Shown here: one piece after another, positions 36,719 through 49,194 of the stretch
Numbering within the stretch: the first letter of the stretch is position 1
How the letters are laid out: each line of letters starts with the position of its first letter
From: Setophaga petechia
Lineage: Eukaryota > Chordata > Aves > Passeriformes > Parulidae
NCBI GenBank assembly: GCA_024362935.1
Contig: JANCRA010000120.1
Location: forward strand, 627,501 to 691,500
Length of the DNA stretch: 64,000 nt
Reading direction: 5' to 3'
Notes under the pieces: model-generated
What the model saw: only the letters and a program-made list of their open reading frames with translations
Database searches by the model: none
What the model was told of the DNA's origin: nothing
Translations under genes and position numbers: made by a program

Positions 36719-37004
36719 TCACATTAATACTTGAAAGGAAGGCATCTTAGACAACTTTCTTTTTCTTGTGTCAAAAAACTCTGCAGCCCTCTCTGCAACA
36801 TCTACAACACGATGGAAGTTGTTTAGTGAGCAGGAAGGTTTTTTCCTTGCGAGACATAGTGAAAAAGCTTTTTCCTTAGATGTAGGTAAAAAGAAACACT
36901 TACTGCAGTGCACTGAACAGCTAACTGCTACACAGAACTGGGATTGTGTTAGCAGCTTGCAAAGTGCTAGAAAACAGTACTTTCCCACTCTCTTGCCTTT
37001 CCCT
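36719..37004. repeat. Hybrid exit monomer in unit 8
   Basis: The left part matches the monomer at 31990 (GGTTTTTTCCTTGCG, TTTTTCCTTAG, GTAAAAAGAAAC). The right part matches the exit monomer at 32276 (CAGAACTGGG, CCCTTCGCATT). A second monomer has been lost relative to unit 7, directly beside the hybrid at 36433. Confidence 0.78.
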
Positions 37005-38318
37005 TCGCATTAATACTTGAAAGGAAGGCGTCTTAGACAACTTTCTTTTTCTTGCTGGAAAACATTCTGCAGCCCTCTGTGCAACCTGTACAGCACGATG
37101 GAAGTTGTTTAATGAGCAGGAACATTTTCTCCTAGTGAGAGATAGTGAAAAAGCTTTTTGCTTAGATGTAGGTTGCCACAGGCAGTTACTGCAGTGCACT
37201 GCAAAGCTAATAGATGCACAACACTGGGATTGTGTGCCCAGCTTGCAAAGTGATAGGAAACAGTACCTTTCCACTCTTCCTGCTTTTTCCATGCACATTA
37301 CTATTCGAATGGAAAGAATTTTAGACAACTTTCTTTGGCTTCTTGCAAAACACTCTGCACACCTGCCTGCAATCTCTAGAAGTCGATGGGAGATATTTTC
37401 TGAACTGGCTCAGTTTCTCTTTGCAAGACATGGGGAAAAAGCAATTTGCTTAGATATAGGTGAAAAGAGGCACCTACTACAGTGCACTGCAAGCTAATTG
37501 CTGCACAACACGCAGATTGTGTAAGCAGGTTGCAAACTGATAGAAAACAGTACCTCTCCCTTCTCCTGCCTTTTCTATTCACATTTCTATTTGAATGCAA
37601 GGCGTTTTAGACAACTTTCTTTTGCTTCTTGCAAAACACTCTGCACACCTGCCTGCAATCTCTAGAACTCGATGGGAGATGTTTTCTGAACTGGCTCAGT
37701 TTCTCCTTGCGAGACATGGGGAAAAAGCAATTTGCTTAGATGCAGGTGAAAAGAGGCACCTACTACAGTGCACTGAAAAACTAATTGCTGCACAACTCTG
37801 GGATTGTGTAAGCAGCTTACAAACAGATAGAAAACAGCACCTTTCCACTCTCCTGCCTTTTCCATTCGCATTACTATTCGAATGGCAGCAGTTTTGGACA
37901 ACTTTCTTTTGCTTCTTGCAAAACACTCTGCACACCTCCGTGCAACTTCTAGAAAAAATGAGAGTTGTTTTCTGAACTGGTACAGTTTCTCCTGAAGAGA
38001 TATAATGCAAACGCTATTGGCTTAGATGTAGTAACAATAGGCAATTATTACAGTGCACTGCAAAGTCAATCGTAGTAGAACACTGGGATTGTGTGTCCAG
38101 CTTGCAAACTGGTAGAAAACAGTACCGATCCGCTCTCCTGCATTTTCCCTTTCCAGGAACATTCGAATTGATGGCTTTTTTGGACAAGTTACTTTTTCTT
38201 GTTGCAAAACACGCTGCAGAGCTGCCTGCAACCCCTAGAGCACGATGGGAGGTTTTTTGTGAACAGACACAGTTTCTCCTGGCGAGACATAATGAAAAAG
38301 CTTTTTGCTAAGGTGTAG

Positions 38319-38517
38319 CCGGCAGGAGACGCTAAAGACCAGGAGACGGAGCACTGTGCCTTTAAGCGCCGCTTCCGGGTGTCTCTCGGCCGTAGCTGTT
38401 CTCCGGAGCACGCCGCGATCGGCGTAACGACACCAGATTCTTCGCGCCAAGAAGCGTCTTCTCCTTCTCCGGGAAAAAGAGACTGCGGCAGCTTCTGAAC
38501 GGCGAACTACGAAGCGG
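38319..38517. other. CpG-dense island segment, copy 9
   Basis: No difference from copy 1 was seen. Confidence 0.9.
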
Positions 38518-41164
38518 CACAAAACTGGGATTGGGTAAGCAGCTTTCAAAGTGATAGAAAACAGTACTTTCCCACTCTCTTGCCTTTCCCTTCACATTAA
38601 TACTTGAAAGGAAGGCGTCTTAGACAACTTTCTTTTACTTTTTGCAAAACACACTGCAGTCCTCTGTGCAACTTCTAGAGCACGATAGGAGATGTTTAGT
38701 GAGCAGGAAGGTTTTCTCCTTGCGAGACAGAGTGAAAAAGCTATTTGATGAGATGTAGGTGACAAGAAACACTTACTGCAGTGCACTGAAAAGCTTACTG
38801 CTACACAGCACTGCGATTGTGTAAGCAGCCTGCAAAGTGCTAGAAAACAGTACTTTCCCACTCTCTTGCCTTTCCCTTCACATTAATACTTGAAAGGAAG
38901 GCGTCTTAGACAACTTTCTTTTTCTTGTTACAGAACACACTGCAGCCCTCTGTGCAACTTCTAGAGCACGATAGGAGATGTTTAGTGAGCAGGAAGGTTT
39001 TCTCCTTGCGAGACAGAGTGAAAAAGCTATTTGATGAGATGTAGGTGACAAGAAACACTTACTGCAGTGCACTGAAAAGCTTACTGCTACACAGAACTGG
39101 GATTGTGTTAGCAGCTTCCAAAGTGCTAGAAAACAGTACTTTCCCACTCTCTTGCCTTTCCCTTCACATTAATACTTGAAAGGAAGGCATCTTAGACAAC
39201 TTTCTTTTTCTTGTGTCAAAAAACTCTGCAGCCTTCTCTGCAACATCTACATCACGATGGAATTTGTTTAGTGAGCAGGAAGGTTTTCTCCTTGCGGGAC
39301 ATAGTGAAAAAGCTTTTTGCTTAGATGTAGGAGACAAGAAACACTTACTGCAGTGCACTGAACAGCTAACTGCTACACAGCACTAGGACTGTGTTAGCAG
39401 CTTGCAAAGTGCTAGAAAACAGTACTTTCCCACTCTCTTGCCTTTCCCTTCACATTAATACTTGAAAGGAAGGCGTCTTAGACAACTTTCTTTTTTTTGT
39501 TACAGAACACACTGCAGCCTTCTGTGGAACTTCTAGAACACGATAGGAGATGTTTAGTGAGCAAGAAGGTTTTCTCCTTGCGAGACATAGTGAAAAAGCT
39601 ATTTGCTTAGATGTCGGTGACAAGAAACACTTGCTGCAGTGGACTGAAAAGCTTACTGCTACACAGCACTGCGATTGTGTTAGCAGCCTGCAAAGTGCTA
39701 GAAAACAGTACTTTCCCACTCTCTTGCCTTTCCCTTCACATTAATACTTGAAAGGAAGGCATCTTAGACAACTTTCTTTTTCTTGTGTCAAAAAACTCTG
39801 CAGCCCTCTCTGCAACATCTACAACACGATGGAAGTTGCTAAGTGAGCAGGAAGGTTTTCTCCTTGCGAGACATAATGAAAAAGCTATTTGCTTAGATGT
39901 AGGTGACAAGAAACACTTACTGCAGTGCACTGAAAAGCTTACTGCTACACAACACTGCGATTGTGTTAGCAGCCTGCAAAGTGCTAGAAAACAGTACTTT
40001 CCCACTCTCTTGCCTTTCCCTTCACATTAATACTTGAAAGGAAGGCGTCTTAGACAACTTTCTTTTACATTTTGCAAAACACACTGCAGCCCTCTGTGCA
40101 ACTTCTACAACACGATGGAAGTTGTTTAGTGAGCAGCAACGTTTTCCCCTTGCAAGACAAAGTGAAAAAGCTATTTGCTCAGATGTAGGTGACAAGAAAC
40201 ACTTACTGCAGTGCAGTGACAAGTTAATTGGTACACAGCACTGCGATTGTGTTAGCAGCTCTCAAAGTGCTAGAAAACAGTACTTTCCCACTCTCTTGCC
40301 TTTCCCTTCACATTAATACTTGAAAGGAAGGCGTCTTAGACAACTTTCTTTTACATTTTGCAAAACACACTGCAGCCCTCTGTGCAACTTGTAGAACACG
40401 ATAGGAAATGTTTAGTGAGGAAGAAGGTTTTCCCCTTGCGAGACATAGTGAAAAAGCATTTGCTTAGATATAGGTGAGAAGAAACCCTTACTCCAGTGCA
40501 GTGACAAGTTAATTGGTACACAGCACTGGGATTGTGTTAGCAGCCTGCAAAGTGCTAGAAAACAGTACTTTCCCACTCTCTTGCCTTTCCCTTCACATTA
40601 ATACTTGAAAGGAAGGCGTCTTAGACAACTTTCTTTTTCTTGTGTCAAAAATCTCTGCAGCCCTCTCTGCAACATCTACAACACGATGGAAGTTGTTTAG
40701 TGCGCAGGAAGGTTTTCTCCTTGCGAGACATTGTGAAAAAGCTATTTGCTTAGATGTAGGTGACAAGAAACACTTACTGCAGTGCACTGAACAGCTAATT
40801 GCTACACAGCACTGGGATTGTGTTAGCAGCTTGCAAAGTGCTAGAAAACAGTACTTTCCCACTCTCTTGCCTTTCCCTTCACATTAATACTTGAAAGGAA
40901 GGCGTCTTAGACAACTTTCTTTTTCTTGTGTCAAAACACACTGCAGCCCTCTGTGCAACTTCTAGAACACGATAGGAGATGTTTAGTGAGCAGGAAGGTT
41001 TTCTCCTTGGGAGACATAGTGAAAAAGCTATTTGCTTAGATGTAGGTGACAAGAAACACTTACTGCAGTGCAGTGACAAGTTAATTGGTACACAGCACTG
41101 GGATTGTGTTAGCAGCTCTCAAAGTGATAGAAAACAGTACTTTCCCACTCTCTTGCCTTTCCCT

Positions 41165-41446
41165 TCACATTAATACTTGAAAGGAAGGCATCTTAGACAA
41201 CTTTTTCTTGTGTCAAAAAACTCTGCAGCCCTCTCTGCAACATCTGCAACACGATGGAAGTTGTTTAGTGAGCAGGAAGGTTTTCTCCTTGCGAGACATA
41301 GTGAAAAAGCTATTTGCTTAGATGTAGGTGACAAGAAACACTTACTGCCGTGCACTGAACAGCTAATTGCTACACAGAACTGGGATTGTGTTAGCAGCTT
41401 GCAAAGTGCTAGAAAGCAGTACTTTCCCACTCTCTTGCCTTTCCCT
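41165..41446. repeat. Hybrid monomer marking a three-monomer deletion in unit 9
   Basis: The left part carries the 4-bp deletion and CATCTGCAACACG of the monomer at 30850. The right part carries ACTGCCGTGCACTGAACAG and AGAAAGCAG of the monomer at 31704. The switch lies between about 41265 and 41347. Confidence 0.83.
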
Positions 41447-43332
41447 TCACATTAATACTTGAAAGGAAGGCATCTTAGACAACTTTCTTTTTCTTGTGTC
41501 AAAAAACTCTGCAGCCCTCTCTGCAACATCTACAACACGATGGAAGTTGTTTAGTGAGCAGGAAGGTTTTTTCCTTGCGAGACATAGTGAAAAAGCTTTT
41601 TCCTTAGATGTAGGTAAAAAGAAACACTTACTGCAGTGCACTGAACAGCTAACTGCTACACAGCACTAGGACTGTGTTAGCAGCTTGCAAAGTGCTAGAA
41701 AACAGTACTTTCCCACTCTCTTGCCTTTCCCTTCACATTAATACTTGAAAGGAAGGCATCTTAGACAACTTTCTTTTTCTTGTGTCAAAAAACTCTGCAG
41801 CCCTCTCTGCAACATCTACAACACGATGGAAGTTGTTTAGTGAGCAGGAAGGTTTTCTCCTTGCGAGACATAGTGAAAAAGCTATTTGCTTAGATGTAGG
41901 TGACAAGAAACACTTACTGCAGTGCACTGAACAGCTAATTGCTACACAGAACTGGGATTGTGTTAGCAGCTTGCAAAGTGCTAGAAAACAGTACTTTCCC
42001 ACTCTCTTGCCTTTCCCTTCGCATTAATACTTGAAAGGAAGGCGTCTTAGACAACTTTCTTTTTCTTGCTGGAAAACATTCTGCAGCCCTCTGTGCAACC
42101 TGTACAGCACGATGGAAGTTGTTTAATGAGCAGGAACATTTTCTCCTAGTGAGAGATAGTGAAAAAGCTTTTTGCTTAGATGTAGGTTGCCACAGGCAGT
42201 TACTGCAGTGCACTGCAAAGCTAATAGATGCACAACACTGGGATTGTGTGCCCAGCTTGCAAAGTGATAGGAAACAGTACCTTTCCACTCTTCCTGCTTT
42301 TTCCATGCACATTACTATTCGAATGGAAAGAATTTTAGACAACTTTCTTTGGCTTCTTGCAAAACACTCTGCACACCTGCCTGCAATCTCTAGAAGTCGA
42401 TGGGAGATATTTTCTGAACTGGCTCAGTTTCTCTTTGCAAGACATGGGGAAAAAGCAATTTGCTTAGATATAGGTGAAAAGAGGCACCTACTACAGTGCA
42501 CTGCAAGCTAATTGCTGCACAACACGCAGATTGTGTAAGCAGGTTGCAAACTGATAGAAAACAGTACCTCTCCCTTCTCCTGCCTTTTCTATTCACATTT
42601 CTATTTGAATGCAAGGCGTTTTAGACAACTTTCTTTTGCTTCTTGCAAAACACTCTGCACACCTGCCTGCAATCTCTAGAACTCGATGGGAGATGTTTTC
42701 TGAACTGGCTCAGTTTCTCCTTGCGAGACATGGGGAAAAAGCAATTTGCTTAGATGCAGGTGAAAAGAGGCACCTACTACAGTGCACTGAAAAACTAATT
42801 GCTGCACAACTCTGGGATTGTGTAAGCAGCTTACAAACAGATAGAAAACAGCACCTTTCCACTCTCCTGCCTTTTCCATTCGCATTACTATTCGAATGGC
42901 AGCAGTTTTGGACAACTTTCTTTTGCTTCTTGCAAAACACTCTGCACACCTCCGTGCAACTTCTAGAAAAAATGAGAGTTGTTTTCTGAACTGGTACAGT
43001 TTCTCCTGAAGAGATATAATGCAAACGCTATTGGCTTAGATGTAGTAACAATAGGCAATTATTACAGTGCACTGCAAAGTCAATCGTAGTAGAACACTGG
43101 GATTGTGTGTCCAGCTTGCAAACTGGTAGAAAACAGTACCGATCCGCTCTCCTGCATTTTCCCTTTCCAGGAACATTCGAATTGATGGCTTTTTTGGACA
43201 AGTTACTTTTTCTTGTTGCAAAACACGCTGCAGAGCTGCCTGCAACCCCTAGAGCACGATGGGAGGTTTTTTGTGAACAGACACAGTTTCTCCTGGCGAG
43301 ACATAATGAAAAAGCTTTTTGCTAAGGTGTAG

Positions 43333-43531
43333 CCGGCAGGAGACGCTAAAGACCAGGAGACGGAGCACTGTGCCTTTAAGCGCCGCTTCCGGGTGTCTCT
43401 CGGCCGTAGCTGTTCTCCGGAGCACGCCGCGATCGGCGTAACGACACCAGATTCTTCGCGCCAAGAAGCGTCTTCTCCTTCTCCGGGAAAAAGAGACTGC
43501 GGCAGCTTCTGAACGGCGAACTACGAAGCGG
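43333..43531. other. CpG-dense island segment, copy 10
   Basis: No difference from copy 1 was seen. Confidence 0.9.
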
Positions 43532-45320
43532 CACAAAACTGGGATTGGGTAAGCAGCTTTCAAAGTGATAGAAAACAGTACTTTCCCACTCTCTTGCCTT
43601 TCCCTTCACATTAATACTTGAAAGGAAGGCGTCTTAGACAACTTTCTTTTACTTTTTGCAAAACACACTGCAGTCCTCTGTGCAACTTCTAGAGCACGAT
43701 AGGAGATGTTTAGTGAGCAGGAAGGTTTTCTCCTTGCGAGACAGAGTGAAAAAGCTATTTGCTTAGATGTAGGTGACAAGAAACACTTACTGCAGTGCAC
43801 TGAAAAGCTAACTGCTACACAGCACTGCGATTGTGTTAGCAGCCTGCAAAGTGCTAGAAAACAGTACTTTCCCACTCTCTTGCCTTTCCCTTCACATTAA
43901 TACTTGAAAGGAAGGCATCTTAGACAACTTTCTTTTTCTTGTGTCAAAAGACTCTGCAGCCCTCTCTGCAACATCTACATCACGATGGAATTTGTTTAGT
44001 GAGCAGGAAGGTTTTCTCCTTGCGGGACATAGTGAAAAAGCTTTTTGCTTAGATGTAGGAGACAAGAAACACTTACTGCAGTGCACTGAACAGCTAACTG
44101 CTACACAGCACTAGGACTGTGTTAGCAGCTTGCAAAGTGCTAGAAAACAGTACTTTCCCACTCTCTTGCCTTTCCCTTCACATTAATACTTGAAAGGAAG
44201 GCGTCTTAGACAACTTTCTTTTTCTTGTTACAGAACACACTGCAGCCTTCTGTGCAACTTCTAGAACACGATAGGAGATGTTTAGTGAGCAAGAAGGTTT
44301 TCTCCTTGCGAGACATAGTGAAAAAGCTATTTGCTTAGATGTCGGTGACAAGAAACACTTGCTGCAGTGGACTGAAAAGCTTACTGCTACACAGCACTGC
44401 GATTGTGTTAGCAGCCTGCAAAGTGCTAGAAAACAGTACTTTCCCACTCTCTTGCCTTTCCCTTCACATTAATACTTGAAAGGAAGGCATCTTAGACAAC
44501 TTTCTTTTTCTTGTGTCAAAAAACTCTGCAGCCCTCTCTGCAACATCTACAACACGATGGAAGTTGCTAAGTGAGCAGGAAGGTTTTCTCCTTGCGAGAC
44601 ATAGTGAAAAAGCTATTTGCTTAGATGTAGGTGACAAGAAACACTTACTGCAGTGGACTGAAAAGCTTACTGCTACACAACACTGCGATTGTGTTAGCAG
44701 CCTGCAAAGTGCTAGAAAACAGTACTTTCCCACTCTCTTGCCTTTCCCTTCACATTTATACTTGAAAGGAAGGCGTCTTAGACAACTTTCTTTTACATTT
44801 TGCAAAACACACTGCAGCCCTCTGTGCAACTTCTACAACACGATGGAAGTTGTTTAGTGAGCAGCAACGTTTTCCCCTTGCGAGACAAAGTGAAAAAGCT
44901 ATTTGCTCAGATGTAGGTGACAAGAAACACTTACTGCAGTGCAGTGACAAGTTAATTGGTACACAGCACTGCGATTGTGTTAGCAGCTCTCAAAGTGCTA
45001 GAAAACAGTACTTTCCCACTCTCTTGCCTTTCCCTTCACATTAATACTTGAAAGGAAGGCGTCTTAGACAACTTTCTTTTACATTTTGCAAAACACACTG
45101 CAGCCCTCTGTGCAACTTGTAGAACACGATAGGAAATGTTTAGTGAGCAAGAAGGTTTTCTCCTTGCGAGACATAGTGAAAAAGCATTTGCTTAGATATA
45201 GGTGAGAAGAAACCCTTACTCCAGTGCAGTGACAAGTTAATTGGTACACAGCACTGGGATTGTGTTAGCAGCCTGCAAAGTGCTAGAAAACAGTACTTTC
45301 CCACTCTCTTGCCTTTCCCT

Positions 45321-45606
45321 TCACATTAATACTTGAAAGGAAGGCGTCTTAGACAACTTTCTTTTTCTTGTGTCAAAAATCTCTGCAGCCCTCTCTGCAA
45401 CATCTACAACACGATGGAAGTTGTTTAGTGCGCAGGAAGGTTTTCTCCTTGCGAGACATTGTGAAAAAGCTATTTGCTTAGATGTAGGTGACAAGAAACA
45501 CTTACTGCAGTGCACTGAACAGCTAATTGCTACACAGAACTGGGATTGTGTTAGCAGCTTGCAAAGTGCTAGAAAACAGTACTTTCCCACTCTCTTGCCT
45601 TTCCCT
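45321..45606. repeat. Hybrid exit monomer of units 10-13
   Basis: The left part (GTGTCAAAAATCTC, TTTAGTGCGCAGG, GACATTGTG) is of an interior type seen at 24121 and 40593. The right part is exit type (CAGAACTGGG, CCCTTCGCATT). The same hybrid is at 48909, 52497 and 56085, so it formed before the four-fold amplification. Confidence 0.82.
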
Positions 45607-48600
45607 TCGCATTAATACTTGAAAGGAAGGCGTCTTAGACAACTTTCTTTTTCTTGCTGGAAAACATTCTGCAGCCCTCTGTGCAACCTGTACAGCACGA
45701 TGGAAGTTGTTTAATGAGCAGGAACATTTTCTCCTAGTGAGAGATAGTGAAAAAGCTTTTTGCTTAGATGTAGGTTGCCACAGGCAGTTACTGCAGTGCA
45801 CTGCAAAGCTAATAGATGCACAACACTGGGATTGTGTGCCCAGCTTGCAAAGTGATAGGAAACAGTACCTTTCCACTCTTCCTGCTTTTTCCATGCACAT
45901 TACTATTCGAATGGAAAGAATTTTAGACAACTTTCTTTGGCTTCTTGCAAAACACTCTGCACACCTGCCTGCAATCTCTAGAAGTCGATGGGAGATATTT
46001 TCTGAACTGGCTCAGTTTCTCTTTGCAAGACATGGGGAAAAAGCAATTTGCTTAGATATAGGTGAAAAGAGGCACCTACTACAGTGCACTGCAAGCTAAT
46101 TGCTGCACAACACGCAGATTGTGTAAGCAGGTTGCAAACTGATAGAAAACAGTACCTCTCCCTTCTCCTGCCTTTTCTATTCACATTTCTATTTGAATGC
46201 AAGGCGTTTTAGACAACTTTCTTTTGCTTCTTGCAAAACACTCTGCACACCTGCCTGCAATCTCTAGAACTCGATGGGAGATGTTTTCTGAACTGGCTCA
46301 GTTTCTCCTTGCGAGACATGGGGAAAAAGCAATTTGCTTAGATGCAGGTGAAAAGAGGCACCTACTACAGTGCACTGAAAAACTAATTGCTGCACAACTC
46401 TGGGATTGTGTAAGCAGCTTACAAACAGATAGAAAACAGCACCTTTCCACTCTCCTGCCTTTTCCATTCGCATTACTATTCGAATGGCAGCAGTTTTGGA
46501 CAACTTTCTTTTGCTTCTTGCAAAACACTCTGCACACCTCCGTGCAACTTCTAGAAAAAATGAGAGTTGTTTTCTGAACTGGTACAGTTTCTCCTGAAGA
46601 GATATAATGCAAACGCTATTGGCTTAGATGTAGTAACAATAGGCAATTATTACAGTGCACTGCAAAGTCAATCGTAGTAGAACACTGGGATTGTGTGTCC
46701 AGCTTGCAAACTGGTAGAAAACAGTACCGATCCGCTCTCCTGCATTTTCCCTTTCCAGGAACATTCGAATTGATGGCTTTTTTGGACAAGTTACTTTTTC
46801 TTGTTGCAAAACACGCTGCAGAGCTGCCTGCAACCCCTAGAGCACGATGGGAGGTTTTTTGTGAACAGACACAGTTTCTCCTGGCGAGACATAATGAAAA
46901 AGCTTTTTGCTAAGGTGTAGCCGGCAGGAGACGCTAAAGACCAGGAGACGGAGCACTGTGCCTTTAAGCGCCGCTTCCGGGTGTCTCTCGGCCGTAGCTG
47001 TTCTCCGGAGCACGCCGCGATCGGCGTAACGACACCAGATTCTTCGCGCCAAGAAGCGTCTTCTCCTTCTCCGGGAAAAAGAGACTGCGGCAGCTTCTGA
47101 ACGGCGAACTACGAAGCGGCACAAAACTGGGATTGGGTAAGCAGCTTTCAAAGTGATAGAAAACAGTACTTTCCCACTCTCTTGCCTTTCCCTTCACATT
47201 AATACTTGAAAGGAAGGCGTCTTAGACAACTTTCTTTTACTTTTTGCAAAACACACTGCAGTCCTCTGTGCAACTTCTAGAGCACGATAGGAGATGTTTA
47301 GTGAGCAGGAAGGTTTTCTCCTTGCGAGACAGAGTGAAAAAGCTATTTGCTTAGATGTAGGTGACAAGAAACACTTACTGCAGTGCACTGAAAAGCTAAC
47401 TGCTACACAGCACTGCGATTGTGTTAGCAGCCTGCAAAGTGCTAGAAAACAGTACTTTCCCACTCTCTTGCCTTTCCCTTCACATTAATACTTGAAAGGA
47501 AGGCATCTTAGACAACTTTCTTTTTCTTGTGTCAAAAGACTCTGCAGCCCTCTCTGCAACATCTACATCACGATGGAATTTGTTTAGTGAGCAGGAAGGT
47601 TTTCTCCTTGCGGGACATAGTGAAAAAGCTTTTTGCTTAGATGTAGGAGACAAGAAACACTTACTGCAGTGCACTGAACAGCTAACTGCTACACAGCACT
47701 AGGACTGTGTTAGCAGCTTGCAAAGTGCTAGAAAACAGTACTTTCCCACTCTCTTGCCTTTCCCTTCACATTAATACTTGAAAGGAAGGCGTCTTAGACA
47801 ACTTTCTTTTTCTTGTTACAGAACACACTGCAGCCTTCTGTGCAACTTCTAGAACACGATAGGAGATGTTTAGTGAGCAAGAAGGTTTTCTCCTTGCGAG
47901 ACATAGTGAAAAAGCTATTTGCTTAGATGTCGGTGACAAGAAACACTTGCTGCAGTGGACTGAAAAGCTTACTGCTACACAGCACTGCGATTGTGTTAGC
48001 AGCCTGCAAAGTGCTAGAAAACAGTACTTTCCCACTCTCTTGCCTTTCCCTTCACATTAATACTTGAAAGGAAGGCATCTTAGACAACTTTCTTTTTCTT
48101 GTGTCAAAAAACTCTGCAGCCCTCTCTGCAACATCTACAACACGATGGAAGTTGCTAAGTGAGCAGGAAGGTTTTCTCCTTGCGAGACATAGTGAAAAAG
48201 CTATTTGCTTAGATGTAGGTGACAAGAAACACTTACTGCAGTGGACTGAAAAGCTTACTGCTACACAACACTGCGATTGTGTTAGCAGCCTGCAAAGTGC
48301 TAGAAAACAGTACTTTCCCACTCTCTTGCCTTTCCCTTCACATTTATACTTGAAAGGAAGGCGTCTTAGACAACTTTCTTTTACATTTTGCAAAACACAC
48401 TGCAGCCCTCTGTGCAACTTCTACAACACGATGGAAGTTGTTTAGTGAGCAGCAACGTTTTCCCCTTGCGAGACAAAGTGAAAAAGCTATTTGCTCAGAT
48501 GTAGGTGACAAGAAACACTTACTGCAGTGCAGTGACAAGTTAATTGGTACACAGCACTGCGATTGTGTTAGCAGCTCTCAAAGTGCTAGAAAACAGTACT

Positions 48601-49194
48601 TTCCCACTCTCTTGCCTTTCCCTTCACATTAATACTTGAAAGGAAGGCGTCTTAGACAACTTTCTTTTACATTTTGCAAAACACACTGCAGCCCTCTGTG
48701 CAACTTGTAGAACACGATAGGAAATGTTTAGTGAGCAAGAAGGTTTTCTCCTTGCGAGACATAGTGAAAAAGCATTTGCTTAGATATAGGTGAGAAGAAA
48801 CCCTTACTCCAGTGCAGTGACAAGTTAATTGGTACACAGCACTGGGATTGTGTTAGCAGCCTGCAAAGTGCTAGAAAACAGTACTTTCCCACTCTCTTGC
48901 CTTTCCCTTCACATTAATACTTGAAAGGAAGGCGTCTTAGACAACTTTCTTTTTCTTGTGTCAAAAATCTCTGCAGCCCTCTCTGCAACATCTACAACAC
49001 GATGGAAGTTGTTTAGTGCGCAGGAAGGTTTTCTCCTTGCGAGACATTGTGAAAAAGCTATTTGCTTAGATGTAGGTGACAAGAAACACTTACTGCAGTG
49101 CACTGAACAGCTAATTGCTACACAGAACTGGGATTGTGTTAGCAGCTTGCAAAGTGCTAGAAAACAGTACTTTCCCACTCTCTTGCCTTTCCCT
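45607..49194. repeat. HOR unit 11 (3588 bp; core + 7 monomers)
   Basis: The core is 45607-47193 and ordinary monomers fill 47194-49194. I found no difference from unit 10 at an offset of 3588, including the CACATTTATAC marker (near 48342) and the short monomer with CCCTTACTCCAG. Confidence 0.95.
46921..47119. other. CpG-dense island segment, copy 11
   Basis: No difference from copy 1 was seen. Confidence 0.9.

Larger units (their letters stand above)
32562..37004. repeat. HOR unit 8 (4443 bp; core + 10 monomers)
   Basis: The core is 32562-34148. Monomers start at 34149, 34435, 34721, 35007, 35293, 35579, 35865, 36147, 36433 and 36719. The monomer at 35865 carries the 4-bp deletion (GACAACTTTTTCTTG). 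The left part follows unit 6, including the TTTTCATGTG variant near 35053 that is also near 23311. The right part follows unit 7, including AACTTCAAGAAC near 36511 and 31500. It is thus a mosaic, and its last two monomers are hybrids. Confidence 0.93.
37005..42018. repeat. HOR unit 9 (5014 bp; core + 12 monomers)
   Basis: The core is 37005-38591. Monomers start at 38592, 38878, 39164, 39450, 39736, 40022, 40308, 40593, 40879, 41165, 41447 and 41733. It matches unit 7 at an offset of 10315 up to the monomer at 41165, then at an offset of 9457. The difference is 858 bp, exactly three monomers. The monomer at 41165 is the hybrid left by that deletion. Confidence 0.94.
42019..45606. repeat. HOR unit 10 (3588 bp; core + 7 monomers)
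   Basis: The core is 42019-43605. Monomers start at 43606, 43892, 44178, 44464, 44750, 45036 and 45321. The monomer at 45036 is 1 bp short, giving 1587 + 7 x 286 - 1. The monomer at 44750 begins with CACATTTATAC rather than CACATTAATAC, a marker found only in units 10-13. This is the first of four practically identical units. Confidence 0.95.
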
